Made by a program: the position numbers and the translations under genes. A model generated the notes under the pieces. It had not been told where the DNA came from. It saw only the letters and a program-made list of their open reading frames with translations, and did not search any database. Positions 1 through 8,635 of a DNA stretch of 32,320 nucleotides are shown piece after piece. Each line of letters opens with the position of its first letter. Position 1 is the stretch's first letter. This stretch comes from Dethiobacter alkaliphilus AHT 1 (GTDB lineage: Bacteria > Bacillota > Dethiobacteria > Dethiobacterales > Dethiobacteraceae): positions 1 through 32,320 of the forward strand of contig NZ_ACJM01000025.1 of the NCBI RefSeq assembly GCF_000174415.1, written 5' to 3'.

Positions 1-455
1 TTTCCCGGCACGTTTTAACTAGTCCGATTGTACCAGCTCTAGATTGCATCGCCCATCAAATGCTTTGGGAATCTCCACCTTCAGGGAATCCGCGAAGTCT
101 CCCACATCTTTGCAAAACGGGAGCCTTGTCTCACATGGCTGAGCGCTAGTGCCATGGTGATGACTTGGGGCTGTCAAAATATAAACATAACACAGTCATC
201 GGGAGCCTTTTCTTGGCAGCCACATCATTATCAAGTGTCTGGGCCATAGGATATTTACCCGTACCGGTCCGCCCTGTCATAAAAATGTGATAGCCATGCC
301 TTTTTATGGCCAGGCCCAAATTCCATGGCCCGTACGGCCCGCTCCTGCCCAATGATACCCTCCAGCGGCGGAACCGATTCGGTGGTTTCAAACTCAAATT
401 GTGACGGATCACATATGTACCTTAACTCTTCAGGTTTTAGCGTTATAAACTCCAT
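1..455 (-). pseudogene. Decayed N-terminal fragment of a Lon-like AAA protease gene (LonB/AAA_32 type)
   Basis: Starts with a good ribosome binding site (AGGGGG before ATG at 455) and reads MEFITLKPEELRYICDPSQF, then EGIIGQERAVRAMEFG, the N-terminal region of the COG1067-type Lon-related ATP-dependent proteases. Near position 315 the homology jumps to another frame and continues as LAIKRHGYHIFMTGRTGTGK, which contains the Walker A motif. After an in-frame stop near 146 it resumes in further frames, ending with SLKVEIPKAFDG at about 50-90. At least three frame changes are needed and no homology is recognisable after about position 50, so the protein cannot be made. Known for the family: a roughly 750-800 residue ATPase-protease. 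Here only the first 130 or so residues remain. Sequencing error could explain one shift, but not several shifts plus missing homology. The left end is cut by the window, so more debris may lie outside. Confidence 0.8.
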
Positions 456-524
456 ACCTTTTCCCCCTTTTGTTATTTAAGACATCTATTACTCAGGCAA
501 CATCATCACCCCGCCTTTCCTAAT

Positions 525-866
525 TTAATCCCACACCAACAAGTCACCTACACAAACCCCACTGCTTCCCGCACTTCCTACCGCCATTTCCACAACATAA
601 CGGGCGTCCTTTATCACCGGTGATAGCTTTCCCGGTTTCATGCCGTAAATAATGTGGAGGACTTTCATATTGCTATCCAGGAAAAGTACATCCAGGCTAT
701 AACGCATAAAAAACGTATGAACCGCATTGCAGGGGGACAACATCAAAGCATCTATATCGCCGGGGAAAGTCCGGGAAAACATAAGGCCGCGCAGCCGCTT
801 GAAAAATGTATCGGCGCGGCCTACTCTTTTTGCCATTACTGATCCGTCCCTCTTATTTGCCAGCAT
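525..866 (-). CDS. DUF192 family protein at the end of the Tad locus
   Basis: A 113-residue protein matching the DUF192 (COG1430) pattern: an N-terminal KRVGRADTFFKRLRGLMFSR segment, the central NAVHTFFMRYSLDVLFLD core and the closing VVEMAVGSAGSSGVCVGDLL segment. The family is a small beta-rich fold of unknown biochemical role and is often found next to Tad pilus genes. No signal peptide or membrane segment is visible, so a cytoplasmic location is inferred. The ATG at 866 follows the tadC stop by one base, which argues for translational coupling; the GGTGAT just upstream could serve as a ribosome binding site. An ATG at 836 is an alternative start. It is the last intact gene of the pilus transcription unit before the Lon-like remnant. 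Confidence 0.85.
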   Translation of the reverse strand: MLANKRDGSVMAKRVGRADTFFKRLRGLMFSRTFPGDIDALMLSPCNAVHTFFMRYSLDVLFLDSNMKVLHIIYGMKPGKLSPVIKDARYVVEMAVGSAGSSGVCVGDLLVWD

Positions 867-867
867 G

Positions 868-1785
868 CTACATCACCAATGTTTCAACGATTTGAATCAT
901 AGCGGGTCCCAACAGCACAATAAATATTGTGGGAAAAATGAATGCCACCAGAGGTAGCAGCATTTTTACCGGAACCTTCATGGCTTGCTCTTCCACACGC
1001 TGCCGCCGTTTACGGCGCATCTGTTCCGACTGGACCTTAAGCGTTTTTCCGATATTTAAACCCAGCTGGTCTGCCTGCACAATGGCTCCGGTAAAAGACT
1101 TCACATCATCAATCCCGGTACGCTCCCCAAAATCCCGTAGCGCTTCACGCCTGGCTTTGCCCATTTTTATTTCCTGCAGTACCCGGCGGAATTCTTCTGC
1201 CACCGGTCCCTCCGACTTCTCTACAACTTTGGCCAGTGCACCATCAAAGCCCAGTCCTGCACCCACGCTAACGGTAAGTAAATCCAGTGTATCGGGGAAA
1301 CTTTTTTCAATACTTGCTTTTCTGCTTCGCGCCGTATTTTCCAGTTTCATTTCCGGAAGCCGCCAACCCAGAACACCGGCAATAGCCACGATTAAAAAGG
1401 TTTGAGGTGATAAGTCTCTCCCAAACAAGAGATAGAAAAAAAACGGCAGGCCGAAAGCAAACACCACTTTCATCCCCAGATAGTCCTTTGCGGAGAAACC
1501 TCCGGTCATTCCGGCCTGCTGCACTTTTCTCTCCAGCCCCTTGAGTATATCAGCGGGCAGCAGACGGGATGCTAAGGCAGACAAAACGCCTAACAGGGGA
1601 CTGCAGATGCGTTCACTTAAAGGTCGGCTCAATTCGGCCTGCCGAATGTCGGCAGTTTCATCATAATTAATAACATTCTTTAACCGTCCCTGCAAATCGA
1701 CTTTGGCCGGTTGCAGCTTATTTTGCAGTGCGGTTATGAAGGTAACCAGCGTCAAAAATACGAGTAAAGCTATTATTGCCTGCAT
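868..1785 (-). CDS. tadC: Tad pilus inner-membrane platform protein TadC
   Basis: A 305-residue protein with an N-terminal hydrophobic segment, a mid-protein pair of hydrophobic stretches (about residues 105-145), a type II secretion F (T2SSF) domain with the PDTLDLLTVSVGAGLGFDGAL and GKARREALRDFGERTG segments, and a final pair of membrane helices. TadC and TadB together form the membrane platform on which the TadA ATPase acts during pilin assembly. Called TadC rather than TadB because it is the second T2SSF gene downstream of tadA, the usual order. The start at 1785 has an AGGGGG ribosome binding site seven bases upstream. It lies 12 bases after tadB and one base before the DUF192 gene, so these genes are certainly co-transcribed. 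Confidence 0.92.
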   Translation of the reverse strand: MQAIIALLVFLTLVTFITALQNKLQPAKVDLQGRLKNVINYDETADIRQAELSRPLSERICSPLLGVLSALASRLLPADILKGLERKVQQAGMTGGFSAKDYLGMKVVFAFGLPFFFYLLFGRDLSPQTFLIVAIAGVLGWRLPEMKLENTARSRKASIEKSFPDTLDLLTVSVGAGLGFDGALAKVVEKSEGPVAEEFRRVLQEIKMGKARREALRDFGERTGIDDVKSFTGAIVQADQLGLNIGKTLKVQSEQMRRKRRQRVEEQAMKVPVKMLLPLVAFIFPTIFIVLLGPAMIQIVETLVM

Positions 1786-1797
1786 TTCTGCTCCCCC

Positions 1798-2757
1798 TTA
1801 CAATTCAATATTAATGACCTTTTTAATCAGCATAATACCTATTAACTCTGAAATAACGGCACCACCAATCAAAATCAGTCCCAACGGATGGGTAAAGAGC
1901 AGCCCGATATAGGACGGATTCATCACCGAAATTACTCCTACCAGAAAAACCGGTAGTAAAGCCACAATGGTTCCGGAGATTCGGCCCTGGGCAGTGAGTG
2001 TTTTTATTTCTCCCTTCATCCGCACCCTTTCACTGATGGTATTGCCGATATTATCCAGTATTTCGGCCAGATTACCACCAACCTGACGCTGAATATTTAC
2101 GGCGGTGACAATCAGGTCCAAATCATCACTGCGAATGCGTTCCGTCATATTTGCCAACGCTTCTTCTGTAGGAGTGCCCAGCCTCATTTCTTTCAATGCC
2201 CTGCCAAATTCCGTGGATATTGGTGGAGGCAGTTCCTTACTCAGCGAATCCATAGCTTGTAGAAAAGAAAATCCGGCCCGTAAGGAGTTGGACATAATGC
2301 CTAAAGCATCGCCCAGTTGATCGTTAAACTTCTGCAGACGCTTCATTTTTGCATTTTTTAAAAATAACAATGGTAGCACTGCACCAACTAAAGCCAATAA
2401 AATTGCCAATGCGAAGTTTTGGGTTACCAGGTAACCCAAAAGCGCCGGCAGCAAAGCGGTGGCAGCGTTGATGGCCAGCATTTCTTCCGGCTTGAGTAAA
2501 ACATCTGCCTGAACCAGTTCAGCTTCGATGCTGTCTCTAATCGGCTGGGTGGTAAAGATCCGAAATACTCCCGCAAAGACATGCAGTATTGATTTTTTGG
2601 CTTTTGTTTCTTCCTCTTTATCCTTTAACTGATCAGGAGAAAACGTCCGTACACGGTTTACAATATCTTCACTTTTACCCTCACTGCGGCTCCCTATGGC
2701 CCGCAGCAGAAACAAAATGGCAAAAAAGACAACTATGGAGACTGTGATGGGGCTCAT
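1798..2757 (-). CDS. tadB: Tad pilus inner-membrane platform protein TadB
   Basis: A T2SSF-domain membrane protein of 319 residues: an N-terminal helix (SPITVSIVVFFAILFLL), two central hydrophobic stretches (around residues 90-125), the T2SSF core with LGDALGIMSNSLRAGFSFLQA and RQVGGNLAEILDNIGNTISERVR, and two C-terminal helices. Partner of TadC in the platform of the Tad/Flp pilus. The start ATG at 2757 is preferred over the in-frame GTG at 2766 because AGGAG lies eight bases before the ATG but directly abuts the GTG. Only 17 bases separate it from the tadA stop. Length and order are normal for the family. Confidence 0.92.
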   Translation of the reverse strand: MSPITVSIVVFFAILFLLRAIGSRSEGKSEDIVNRVRTFSPDQLKDKEEETKAKKSILHVFAGVFRIFTTQPIRDSIEAELVQADVLLKPEEMLAINAATALLPALLGYLVTQNFALAILLALVGAVLPLLFLKNAKMKRLQKFNDQLGDALGIMSNSLRAGFSFLQAMDSLSKELPPPISTEFGRALKEMRLGTPTEEALANMTERIRSDDLDLIVTAVNIQRQVGGNLAEILDNIGNTISERVRMKGEIKTLTAQGRISGTIVALLPVFLVGVISVMNPSYIGLLFTHPLGLILIGGAVISELIGIMLIKKVINIEL

Positions 2758-2774
2758 AGCAACCACTCCTATTG

Positions 2775-4148
2775 TTAGAAATTTGCATCGGCAAACATTA
2801 CTGCAGGCAACTCTATTCCCGATGCTTCCAGTTGTTTGATAAACTTGGGCCGGATACCGGTGGAACGGAAAGAACCGATAATCTTGCCTTCCTCATCTAT
2901 TCCGGTCTGTTCAAACCTGAACAAATCCTGCATAACAATGATATCGCCCTCCATGCCCTGCACTTCAGTGACATGGGTGATTTTACGCGAACCGTCCCGC
3001 AGACGGCTCTGCTGTACAATAACATCAATGGCGGAAGATATCTGCTCCCGGATCGCTCTAACCGGCAAATCCATTCCCGCCATCAGCACCATGGTTTCCA
3101 GGCGGGATAGCATGTCCCGGGGAGAGTTGGCGTGTCCGGTGGTAAGGGAGCCATCATGACCAGTATTCATGGCCTGCAGCATGTCCAGTGCCTCACCGCT
3201 TCGCACCTCGCCCACCACAATCCGCTCCGGCCGCATCCGCAAAGAGTTTTTCACCAGATCCCGGATGGTAACAGAACCCTTTCCCTCTACGTTGGGAGGA
3301 CGGGTTTCCAGGGAAACAACATGATCCTGGCGTAATTGCAGCTCCGCCGCATCCTCGATGGTAACAATCCGCTCATCATGGGGGATAAAGGAGGAAAGGA
3401 CATTGAGCGTTGTGGTTTTACCGGAACCGGTACCCCCGGATACCACTACATTCAGTTTGGATTTCACCGCCGCTTCCAAAAAGGCGGCGATTTCCAGGCT
3501 CAGTGTGCCAAAGCCCAATAAATCATCCACCGTTAAGGGATCCTTGGCGAACTTCCGGATAGTGATGGAAGGGCCACATAAAGCCAGCGGAGGTATGATG
3601 GCATTTACCCGGGAACCGTCAGGCAGGCGAGCATCTACCATGGGGGAGCTTTCATCAATGCGACGGCCGATGGGCGCCACAATTTTTTCGATGATATGCA
3701 GAACGTGGGCATCATTACGAAATACCACATCGGTGAGCACCAGCTTGCCGTTCCGTTCCACGTAAACCTGATTGGGACCGTTAACCATCACCTCAGAAAC
3801 GGTTTCATCATTCAGAAGAGGATGGATGGGGCCAAAACCCACCGCTTCATCTACAATCTCAGTTACAATCCGCTGCTTATCGCCGCGGGGGATAAAGGAA
3901 ACTTCCTGGTCTATGGTCTCGGAAACCAGTTTCTGCAAGCGTTCCGGCAGGCTGCCGTCTGTCTCGCCTTCCGTCTCCCGGCCCAATTCTTCAATAACCC
4001 GTTTATGGATTTTAATTTTCAGCTTTGTATATGGATCATTTTTTGGCTGCGGTTCGGCCCTCTTTTCAATTGTCAGGCCGACCTGCGCCGGTTTTCCTTC
4101 TGTTTGTTCCTGCTTTTTTACCCTTTCCAGTCTTTCCAGCAAAGACAT
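2775..4148 (-). CDS. tadA: Tad pilus assembly ATPase TadA/CpaF
   Basis: A 457-residue secretion ATPase of the GSPII_E/VirB11 superfamily that powers Flp pilus extension (and in some species retraction). Visible motifs: a charged N-terminal region (1-80), the N2 domain with [16 protein letters not shown] (119-134), Walker [10 protein letters not shown] (238-246), an Asp box EDAAEL (265-270), Walker B RIVVGEVR (309-316) and the His box [12 protein letters not shown] (329-340). All catalytic motifs look intact. The start at 4148 has an ideal ribosome binding site (AAGGAGGGGG, six bases upstream). It sits between tadZ and tadB, as in most Tad loci. Cytoplasmic, docking on TadB/TadC. Confidence 0.96.
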   Translation of the reverse strand: MSLLERLERVKKQEQTEGKPAQVGLTIEKRAEPQPKNDPYTKLKIKIHKRVIEELGRETEGETDGSLPERLQKLVSETIDQEVSFIPRGDKQRIVTEIVDEAVGFGPIHPLLNDETVSEVMVNGPNQVYVERNGKLVLTDVVFRNDAHVLHIIEKIVAPIGRRIDESSPMVDARLPDGSRVNAIIPPLALCGPSITIRKFAKDPLTVDDLLGFGTLSLEIAAFLEAAVKSKLNVVVSGGTGSGKTTTLNVLSSFIPHDERIVTIEDAAELQLRQDHVVSLETRPPNVEGKGSVTIRDLVKNSLRMRPERIVVGEVRSGEALDMLQAMNTGHDGSLTTGHANSPRDMLSRLETMVLMAGMDLPVRAIREQISSAIDVIVQQSRLRDGSRKITHVTEVQGMEGDIIVMQDLFRFEQTGIDEEGKIIGSFRSTGIRPKFIKQLEASGIELPAVMFADANF

Positions 4149-4169
4149 GGTGCTCCCCCTCCTTTACAA

Positions 4170-6338
4170 TTAGAGACTAAACATGCGGTTTATAATACCC
4201 TTGCTTTGTTTTTCCTGAGAGTTCTGCTGCCGCTTTCCTGTCAGACGGTCACAAAGCCTCTTAAACGACCGGGTAATTTCCGTATTGCTGTGGCTAACCG
4301 CCACAGGAACCCCTTTATTGATGGCCGCAATTAACGATTTTTCATCACTGTTAACCTGATGGGAGACGGTAATCTCCAACCCTTTTTCCAGGTCGGTCAC
4401 ACCAACGCCTAAATCCTGATCACTGCGGTTTAGCACAACTCGTATTTTATCACGGTAGTTCAAAGATTCCAGGATATTCAAACTGGTTTTTGTGTTTTTA
4501 ATGGTGACTATATCCCGGGTGGTTACCAGCAAAATACTGTCTGCCAAATCCATAACCTGTAAATTTATTTCATTGAAGGTGGCCGCAGTATCTACGATGA
4601 CATAATCATAGTTGTCTTTTAGTACTCTCAGGATTTCATCGGTATGATCCGAGGTAATGTATTCTGCATCCTGCGGAAAAAGCGGCGCGGGCAGAATATC
4701 AATGCCGGTGAAGTGGCGAATCATGTAATTTTCAATTAATTCCTTAGTTATGGTATCCGCATCCTGAATTAAGTCGCTGATGTTTTTACCATCGGATAAA
4801 TTCAGCAAAACAGATACATCCCCAAATTGCAGGTCATAGTCAACCAACGCAACTTTTTTCTTCTCCTGCTGAGCCAAAACCACTGCCAAATTGGTGGCAA
4901 TGGTGGTCTTACCCACCCCGCCCTTACCACAGAAAACCGCCGTAACCATACCAAGAGGTTTTTCATCGGAGGAGGACCGTTCCGGACGCTGATGCTGAAC
5001 AGTGGATTCCCTGGCGGGTTCTTCCCTGCGCTGGGGCTCCTGAGCCTCCTTTTGTTTTACAGGCGTTTCCTGTTGCGCCGGCTTTTGAGGCCTTTCGTTA
5101 TAGTGGTTTTGCTCCGAAGCCTCTTTCCGGGAAGTTTTTTCCTGAGTATCGGGGTTGGGCTTGACAAACCCCTCTTGTCTGGGACTTTCAGTCCGGGGAG
5201 GATTTTCCTCAACCTCAGGTTTGGGTTTTGCGTATGTCTCTTGTCTTACGCTCTCCCTTGGCGGGGTCTGCACATTATAACGTTCAGGGGAAATATTCTC
5301 AGCAAGCCGCTCATTTTGCCGTACATCAGGTGGAGATTCCATACTGGAGTTGTTGCCATAAAAAGGCTGCCTGTCTTCCCGGGAATGGGATGTTTCCTTG
5401 TGCTGATAGTAAGGCTGAGGTTCACGTTCATCACCATAGTACCCCTGATGTCTGCCGGACTCCCTCTGTTGATTGGATTGAGGCGGCTTGTTTACCTTTT
5501 GAGGCACACCCTGTTGCTCATCAAAATGCGGGGCGGTTTGATCCCGGCGCTCAAAAGCCTGCTCTCTTCCCGCCCTTGTCTCCCAGTCTTGCTGAGTATG
5601 CTGAGTATTACATACATCTTGTTGCCTGGGATATGGACCTAAATCTCGGTCAATAGTTCCCGGCTGATGGTAGCTTTCAGGATTGTGCCGGACTTGGGGT
5701 GGGGTATCCATTGGACCGCGGACCTGACGCTCAGGGTTATTGGGATAATACCCACTTTCCCTGGGAGGGGGTTCGGATTGCCTTTCATAATTTGCTTGCT
5801 GTTCATAGTGACCAGGATATTCTCTGTCCCGGGTCTTTTGTTCCGTAAAAGAAGAATACTCCTTTTCCTGTCTCTGGTGGGGCTGATCGGTATACTCCTG
5901 TGTTACCCTTTCAGTTTCCGGAGAGGGGATTTCGGCAACGGAAGATTGCTGGACCATTCGTCTTTTCTGCTGCTTGTAAACGGAACGAATGGTACCGGCC
6001 ATCTCTTCACTGCCCAGTGGTTTTACCAGGTAATCCCGCGCCCCCGCCACCATGGCTTTTTTCAGATACTCAGATTCCCCTTGAATTGAAATAATTACAA
6101 CCGCCACCTGCGGATACATCTGGCAGGCACGCTCCGTAGCTGTTATCCCGTCCATCTGCGGCATGTTAATGTCCATCAGCACCACGTCTGGCTGTAATTC
6201 GGCTATTTTCTGCAGCGCATCTGTTCCATCCACGGCCTCACCAACGACAACCATATCATCCTCAAAATATAACAGGCGGATAATATCTTTGCGTGTTTGC
6301 GGGATGTCATCCACAACCAGCAGTTTGATTTTTTCCAC
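4170..6338 (-). CDS. tadZ: TadZ/CpaE-like localisation ATPase with receiver domain and very long disordered linker
   Basis: A 722-residue protein in three parts. Residues 1-120 are a response-regulator receiver (LLVVDDIPQTRKD, PDVVLMDINMPQMDG, then the conserved Lys in YLVKPLG), so the phospho-acceptor Asp and acidic pair are present. Residues about 135-460 are low complexity, rich in Gln, Pro, Glu, Arg, Tyr and Asn, with imperfect internal repeats such as RQETYAKPKPEVEE and RQEGFVKPNPDTQE. Residues 463-722 are a MinD/ParA-like ATPase with a deviant Walker A GKGGVGKTT, VDYDLQFGD and DYVIVDTAA. TadZ proteins position the Tad machinery at a site in the cell. Typical members have about 370-420 residues, so the linker nearly doubles the size. 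The GTG start at 6338 has GGGGGG seven bases upstream. Lies between cpaB and tadA. Confidence 0.9.
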   Translation of the reverse strand: MEKIKLLVVDDIPQTRKDIIRLLYFEDDMVVVGEAVDGTDALQKIAELQPDVVLMDINMPQMDGITATERACQMYPQVAVVIISIQGESEYLKKAMVAGARDYLVKPLGSEEMAGTIRSVYKQQKRRMVQQSSVAEIPSPETERVTQEYTDQPHQRQEKEYSSFTEQKTRDREYPGHYEQQANYERQSEPPPRESGYYPNNPERQVRGPMDTPPQVRHNPESYHQPGTIDRDLGPYPRQQDVCNTQHTQQDWETRAGREQAFERRDQTAPHFDEQQGVPQKVNKPPQSNQQRESGRHQGYYGDEREPQPYYQHKETSHSREDRQPFYGNNSSMESPPDVRQNERLAENISPERYNVQTPPRESVRQETYAKPKPEVEENPPRTESPRQEGFVKPNPDTQEKTSRKEASEQNHYNERPQKPAQQETPVKQKEAQEPQRREEPARESTVQHQRPERSSSDEKPLGMVTAVFCGKGGVGKTTIATNLAVVLAQQEKKKVALVDYDLQFGDVSVLLNLSDGKNISDLIQDADTITKELIENYMIRHFTGIDILPAPLFPQDAEYITSDHTDEILRVLKDNYDYVIVDTAATFNEINLQVMDLADSILLVTTRDIVTIKNTKTSLNILESLNYRDKIRVVLNRSDQDLGVGVTDLEKGLEITVSHQVNSDEKSLIAAINKGVPVAVSHSNTEITRSFKRLCDRLTGKRQQNSQEKQSKGIINRMFSL

Positions 6339-6367
6339 AGTTAATCCCCCCTGTTACTCTAACATTT

Positions 6368-7057
6368 TTAAAACTGACTTAGCCGGTGGGCCCGTATCGC
6401 CCGGTCATTACTTTCTTCCACAGGCCGCAGGACAAGACGCAGGCTGCCGCGCTCCGAGGCCTGAATAATTGCGGTTACCGCATCAGCCGGAGTATCCAAC
6501 GTTACAGTTTCCACTATCAACTGCTCTCTGTCCTGCTCTACGGTATATTGCCCTGATGCCAGAACCTTGATCTTTGATTCCACAACCTTTGTCACTGTGT
6601 CCTCATCTTCCGTACTTTCGATAGTTACTATGGCATCCACATAATCACCGGGTAGAATATAACCGGCCACACCGGAGACGTTGTTTACCGGTACGGTAAC
6701 AGCCCGATGCCCATCCGAGACTTTATATGACAGGCCGGTTTCGCTCTGTTCAAACACAAGGCGCGCAGACAGTACCTGCTCCCCGGCAACCAAGCGTTCT
6801 CTGGCATATGCCCCGTCTAATTCAGAAGTCTCCCGAATTGCATCTCCGTGAATGGCATCCTGGGGAACTTCTGCGGTGGTGAACATGGATGCGCTAAGCC
6901 TGGTACGGGCGGGAATTTCTTCCCGGGCCACCAAAATGGTGGTCAGATTAGCCGCGGACTTGGATTGGCGTTCCATTTCATTTAAATAGTGAAATATGGC
7001 TCCTGCTGCAACCAAAGCCAGAATTAGTGAGAGTAAAAAAAACTTTTTCCCCTTCAT
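6368..7057 (-). CDS. cpaB: Pilus assembly protein CpaB/RcpC
   Basis: A 229-residue protein with an N-terminal membrane anchor (about residues 5-25, FFLLSLILALVAAGAIF) followed by an SAF domain (VAREEIPARTRLSASMFTTAEVP, residues about 44-105) and a RcpC/CpaB C-terminal domain with YILPGDYVDAIVTIE and SERGSLRLVLRP. The family is an extracytoplasmic Tad component thought to contact the wall or the secretion channel. No secretin gene is visible here, consistent with a single-membrane cell. The start at 7057 has GGAGGGG six bases upstream. It is 30 bases before tadZ. A long hairpin with a T-run lies in the gap after tadG and may separate its expression from the tadE-tadG genes. Confidence 0.9.
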   Translation of the reverse strand: MKGKKFFLLSLILALVAAGAIFHYLNEMERQSKSAANLTTILVAREEIPARTRLSASMFTTAEVPQDAIHGDAIRETSELDGAYARERLVAGEQVLSARLVFEQSETGLSYKVSDGHRAVTVPVNNVSGVAGYILPGDYVDAIVTIESTEDEDTVTKVVESKIKVLASGQYTVEQDREQLIVETVTLDTPADAVTAIIQASERGSLRLVLRPVEESNDRAIRAHRLSQF

Positions 7058-7101
7058 TGTGAACCCCTCCAGTGATTATCAGATAAGTAATTTGAGTTTT
7101 A

Positions 7102-7177
7102 TAAAAAATCCGGGGGCAAGTTGACCGGGGTCGCTTTCGGGGGAGCAATTTCCCCGGCCATTTGCCTACCCGCCGGA
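7102..7177 (-). terminator. Long hairpin with T-run between tadG and cpaB (terminator or attenuator)
   Basis: Read on the minus strand, an outer stem TCCGG/CCGGA encloses GGCAA/TTGCC and GGCCGGGG/CCCCGGTC, with a 21-base apical region, followed at once by TTTTTT. The shape fits an intrinsic terminator larger than usual, placed 45 bases upstream of the cpaB start. It probably reduces readthrough from the pilin and tadE-tadG genes into the machinery genes. No known riboswitch consensus was recognised in it. Confidence 0.6.
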
Positions 7178-7196
7178 AAATTATAAGCAAATTTCA

Positions 7197-8156
7197 CTAT
7201 TTTACAAGCTTTAAAGCAGTGAGGCCATATGCGCTTTCCCCTTCCTCACTTGCAGCGGGAAAAACATGGGGGCGTACAAAATAACCCCAAACCTCGGTAT
7301 TTGCTCCTTGTCCTAACATTTCGCTGACCCAAAAGGCAGCAAAATCCACGATTATGACTTCTCCGGTTTTATTCTGGTTATTATCAAGAACTTCTTGATA
7401 AATGGGTAAGATTAAAATTCTCGGGCAACCGGTGGGACAATTATCTTTTGTACAGACATGATCCTTTGCTGCCTCTGCGAACCGATAATTGATGCCGTCA
7501 CGGATCGGGCCCATGGAAACACCACCGGAAGCATCGGCCCAATCATCAATTTCAACCACACCGTCATACCCTAGTTTCAAATGTTCCCGCCAGATACTGG
7601 CTCCCGTCTGATAATCGCCGTTTTCATCCTGGAAAGCCAGAGCCCCCCAGTTTCCTGATCCTAAAAGGTCATCGCTAAACAAATTAACTTTAGTATGGTA
7701 GTCAAATTCTATACCTTCCTCAACTCCCAAAGGAAATACACCGTAGAAAGCAATGGGCCTTGTCCGGGCAGCACGGGCTCTTTGCTCCATTGCACCGCCT
7801 TCCATACCAAAAATTCGGCCGAAGAACAGCTGAACAGGTGCCTGTGTCCGCACCGTCACACCCCGGGCATTATCATCCACTTCCACAAAGACCTGCTCTG
7901 CCGGGACACCGTTCTTCTCCGCAGTTTCCACCGCAGCCAACATTACAGCATCCCTACCCTCATCAAAAAGGGTTCCGCCGGCCAGCGCCGCCGCATCTGC
8001 CGCCACGGAAAGGCGGGCCTGTGTTACATAATTTACGCCCACATCGGCCACCAGAGCGGCAGCCCCTAACAGCACAGTCATTCCTACGGCAACCAGGACA
8101 AGCACCGAACCGCGCTGGTTATTAAGAATGTTTTTCAGCTTTTCAGGCATCTTCAT
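7197..8156 (-). CDS. tadG: TadG-like pseudopilin/anchor protein
   Basis: A 319-residue protein with the Tad N-terminal domain: NNQRGSVLVLVAVGMTVLLG, a hydrophobic helix, then VADVGVNYVTQARLSVAADAAALAGG, the hallmark of TadG/TadE-type proteins that insert through a pilin-like helix. The C-terminal 200 residues are extracytoplasmic and contain two Cys near CTKDNCPTGC, but I see no von Willebrand domain, which many TadG proteins carry. The ATG at 8156 is chosen because GAGGG lies seven bases upstream; an in-frame TTG at 8174 would overlap tadE and lacks a site. It follows tadE by ten bases. Function beyond a minor pilus or surface component is inferred. Confidence 0.82.
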   Translation of the reverse strand: MKMPEKLKNILNNQRGSVLVLVAVGMTVLLGAAALVADVGVNYVTQARLSVAADAAALAGGTLFDEGRDAVMLAAVETAEKNGVPAEQVFVEVDDNARGVTVRTQAPVQLFFGRIFGMEGGAMEQRARAARTRPIAFYGVFPLGVEEGIEFDYHTKVNLFSDDLLGSGNWGALAFQDENGDYQTGASIWREHLKLGYDGVVEIDDWADASGGVSMGPIRDGINYRFAEAAKDHVCTKDNCPTGCPRILILPIYQEVLDNNQNKTGEVIIVDFAAFWVSEMLGQGANTEVWGYFVRPHVFPAASEEGESAYGLTALKLVK

Positions 8157-8166
8157 TCTGTATCCC

Positions 8167-8559
8167 TCACTCAATTCTCATTGTGGTGTCGCTGCTGACA
8201 AGTACCGGACCTTCTAAAATGCTGGTGGGCAGCGGCAGGATTAAACTCATTGGGTAGGATACGGTGACCCTGATATCCTGTCCCGTTGTGCGTTGGTGCT
8301 CCGGATAAATCTCAACCACTATAGTCGCCGGATCCAACGCTGTTGCCGCACTCTGGACGCGCTCAGCAATTTCAGCGTTGGTACCGCCCACAGCTCCCAG
8401 CCGGGCCCCATGGCGGGCTGCGTTGGTGACGGTCAGATAGGCATTACCCATCCGCCCCATCTCCACCATCCCCAATAACAGCAACAGAATGATGGGAAGC
8501 ACCAGAGCCGATTCCACAATGGCCTGGCCCTTTTCATTTTTTAACCATCTACCTGGCAT
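8167..8559 (-). CDS. tadE: TadE-like pseudopilin
   Basis: A 130-residue protein with a short basic leader ending in NEKG, followed by QAIVESALVLPIILLLLLGMVEMGR. This is a class III prepilin-type signal with Gly at -1 and Glu at +5, continuing into a hydrophobic helix of about 20 residues. The rest, with NAARHGARLGAVGG and a beta-rich tail ending in DTTMRIE, matches the TadE family. It should be cleaved by a prepilin peptidase, which is not encoded in this window. The ATG at 8559 has GGGGTG six bases upstream; upstream in-frame GTG and ATG codons are less well placed. Precedes tadG by ten bases. Confidence 0.85.
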   Translation of the reverse strand: MPGRWLKNEKGQAIVESALVLPIILLLLLGMVEMGRMGNAYLTVTNAARHGARLGAVGGTNAEIAERVQSAATALDPATIVVEIYPEHQRTTGQDIRVTVSYPMSLILPLPTSILEGPVLVSSDTTMRIE

Positions 8560-8593
8560 TTTCATCACCCCGTTCACTGTTTAGAATAAATGA

Positions 8594-8615
8594 GCCCTGC
8601 CCTTGCGGGCAGGGC
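8594..8615 (-). terminator. Perfect 9-bp GC-rich hairpin between the first pilin gene and tadE
   Basis: GCCCTGCCC and GGGCAGGGC flank a four-base loop, 21 bases downstream of the pilin stop. The bases after it on the minus strand are only moderately T-rich (TCATTTATTC), so it may be a weak terminator or an mRNA-stabilising stem that keeps pilin transcript far above tadE transcript. Confidence 0.55.
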
Positions 8616-8635
8616 CAACTCTGGGGGAGGAGCTA

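Noticed and set aside
3696-4334. Plus-strand reading frame of 212 codons opposite tadA
   Set aside because: tadA has every ATPase motif intact. The opposite frame is Phe/Leu-rich and spans the tadA-tadZ boundary without a start site.
4827-5642. Long plus-strand reading frame (271 codons) opposite tadZ
   Set aside because: It is the antisense of the low-complexity linker, where biased codons keep the opposite strand open. It has no family similarity and no ribosome binding site, and it lies inside a gene with two clear conserved domains.
7102-7177. Possible riboswitch (c-di-GMP or other) upstream of cpaB
   Set aside because: The GEMM core elements and other consensus sequences I know are not present. 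A single long stem followed by a T-run is better explained as a terminator or attenuator.
8594-8615. Palindromes near the pilins as mobile-element ends
   Set aside because: There is no transposase frame or target duplication nearby, and the positions relative to genes fit terminators and regulatory sites.
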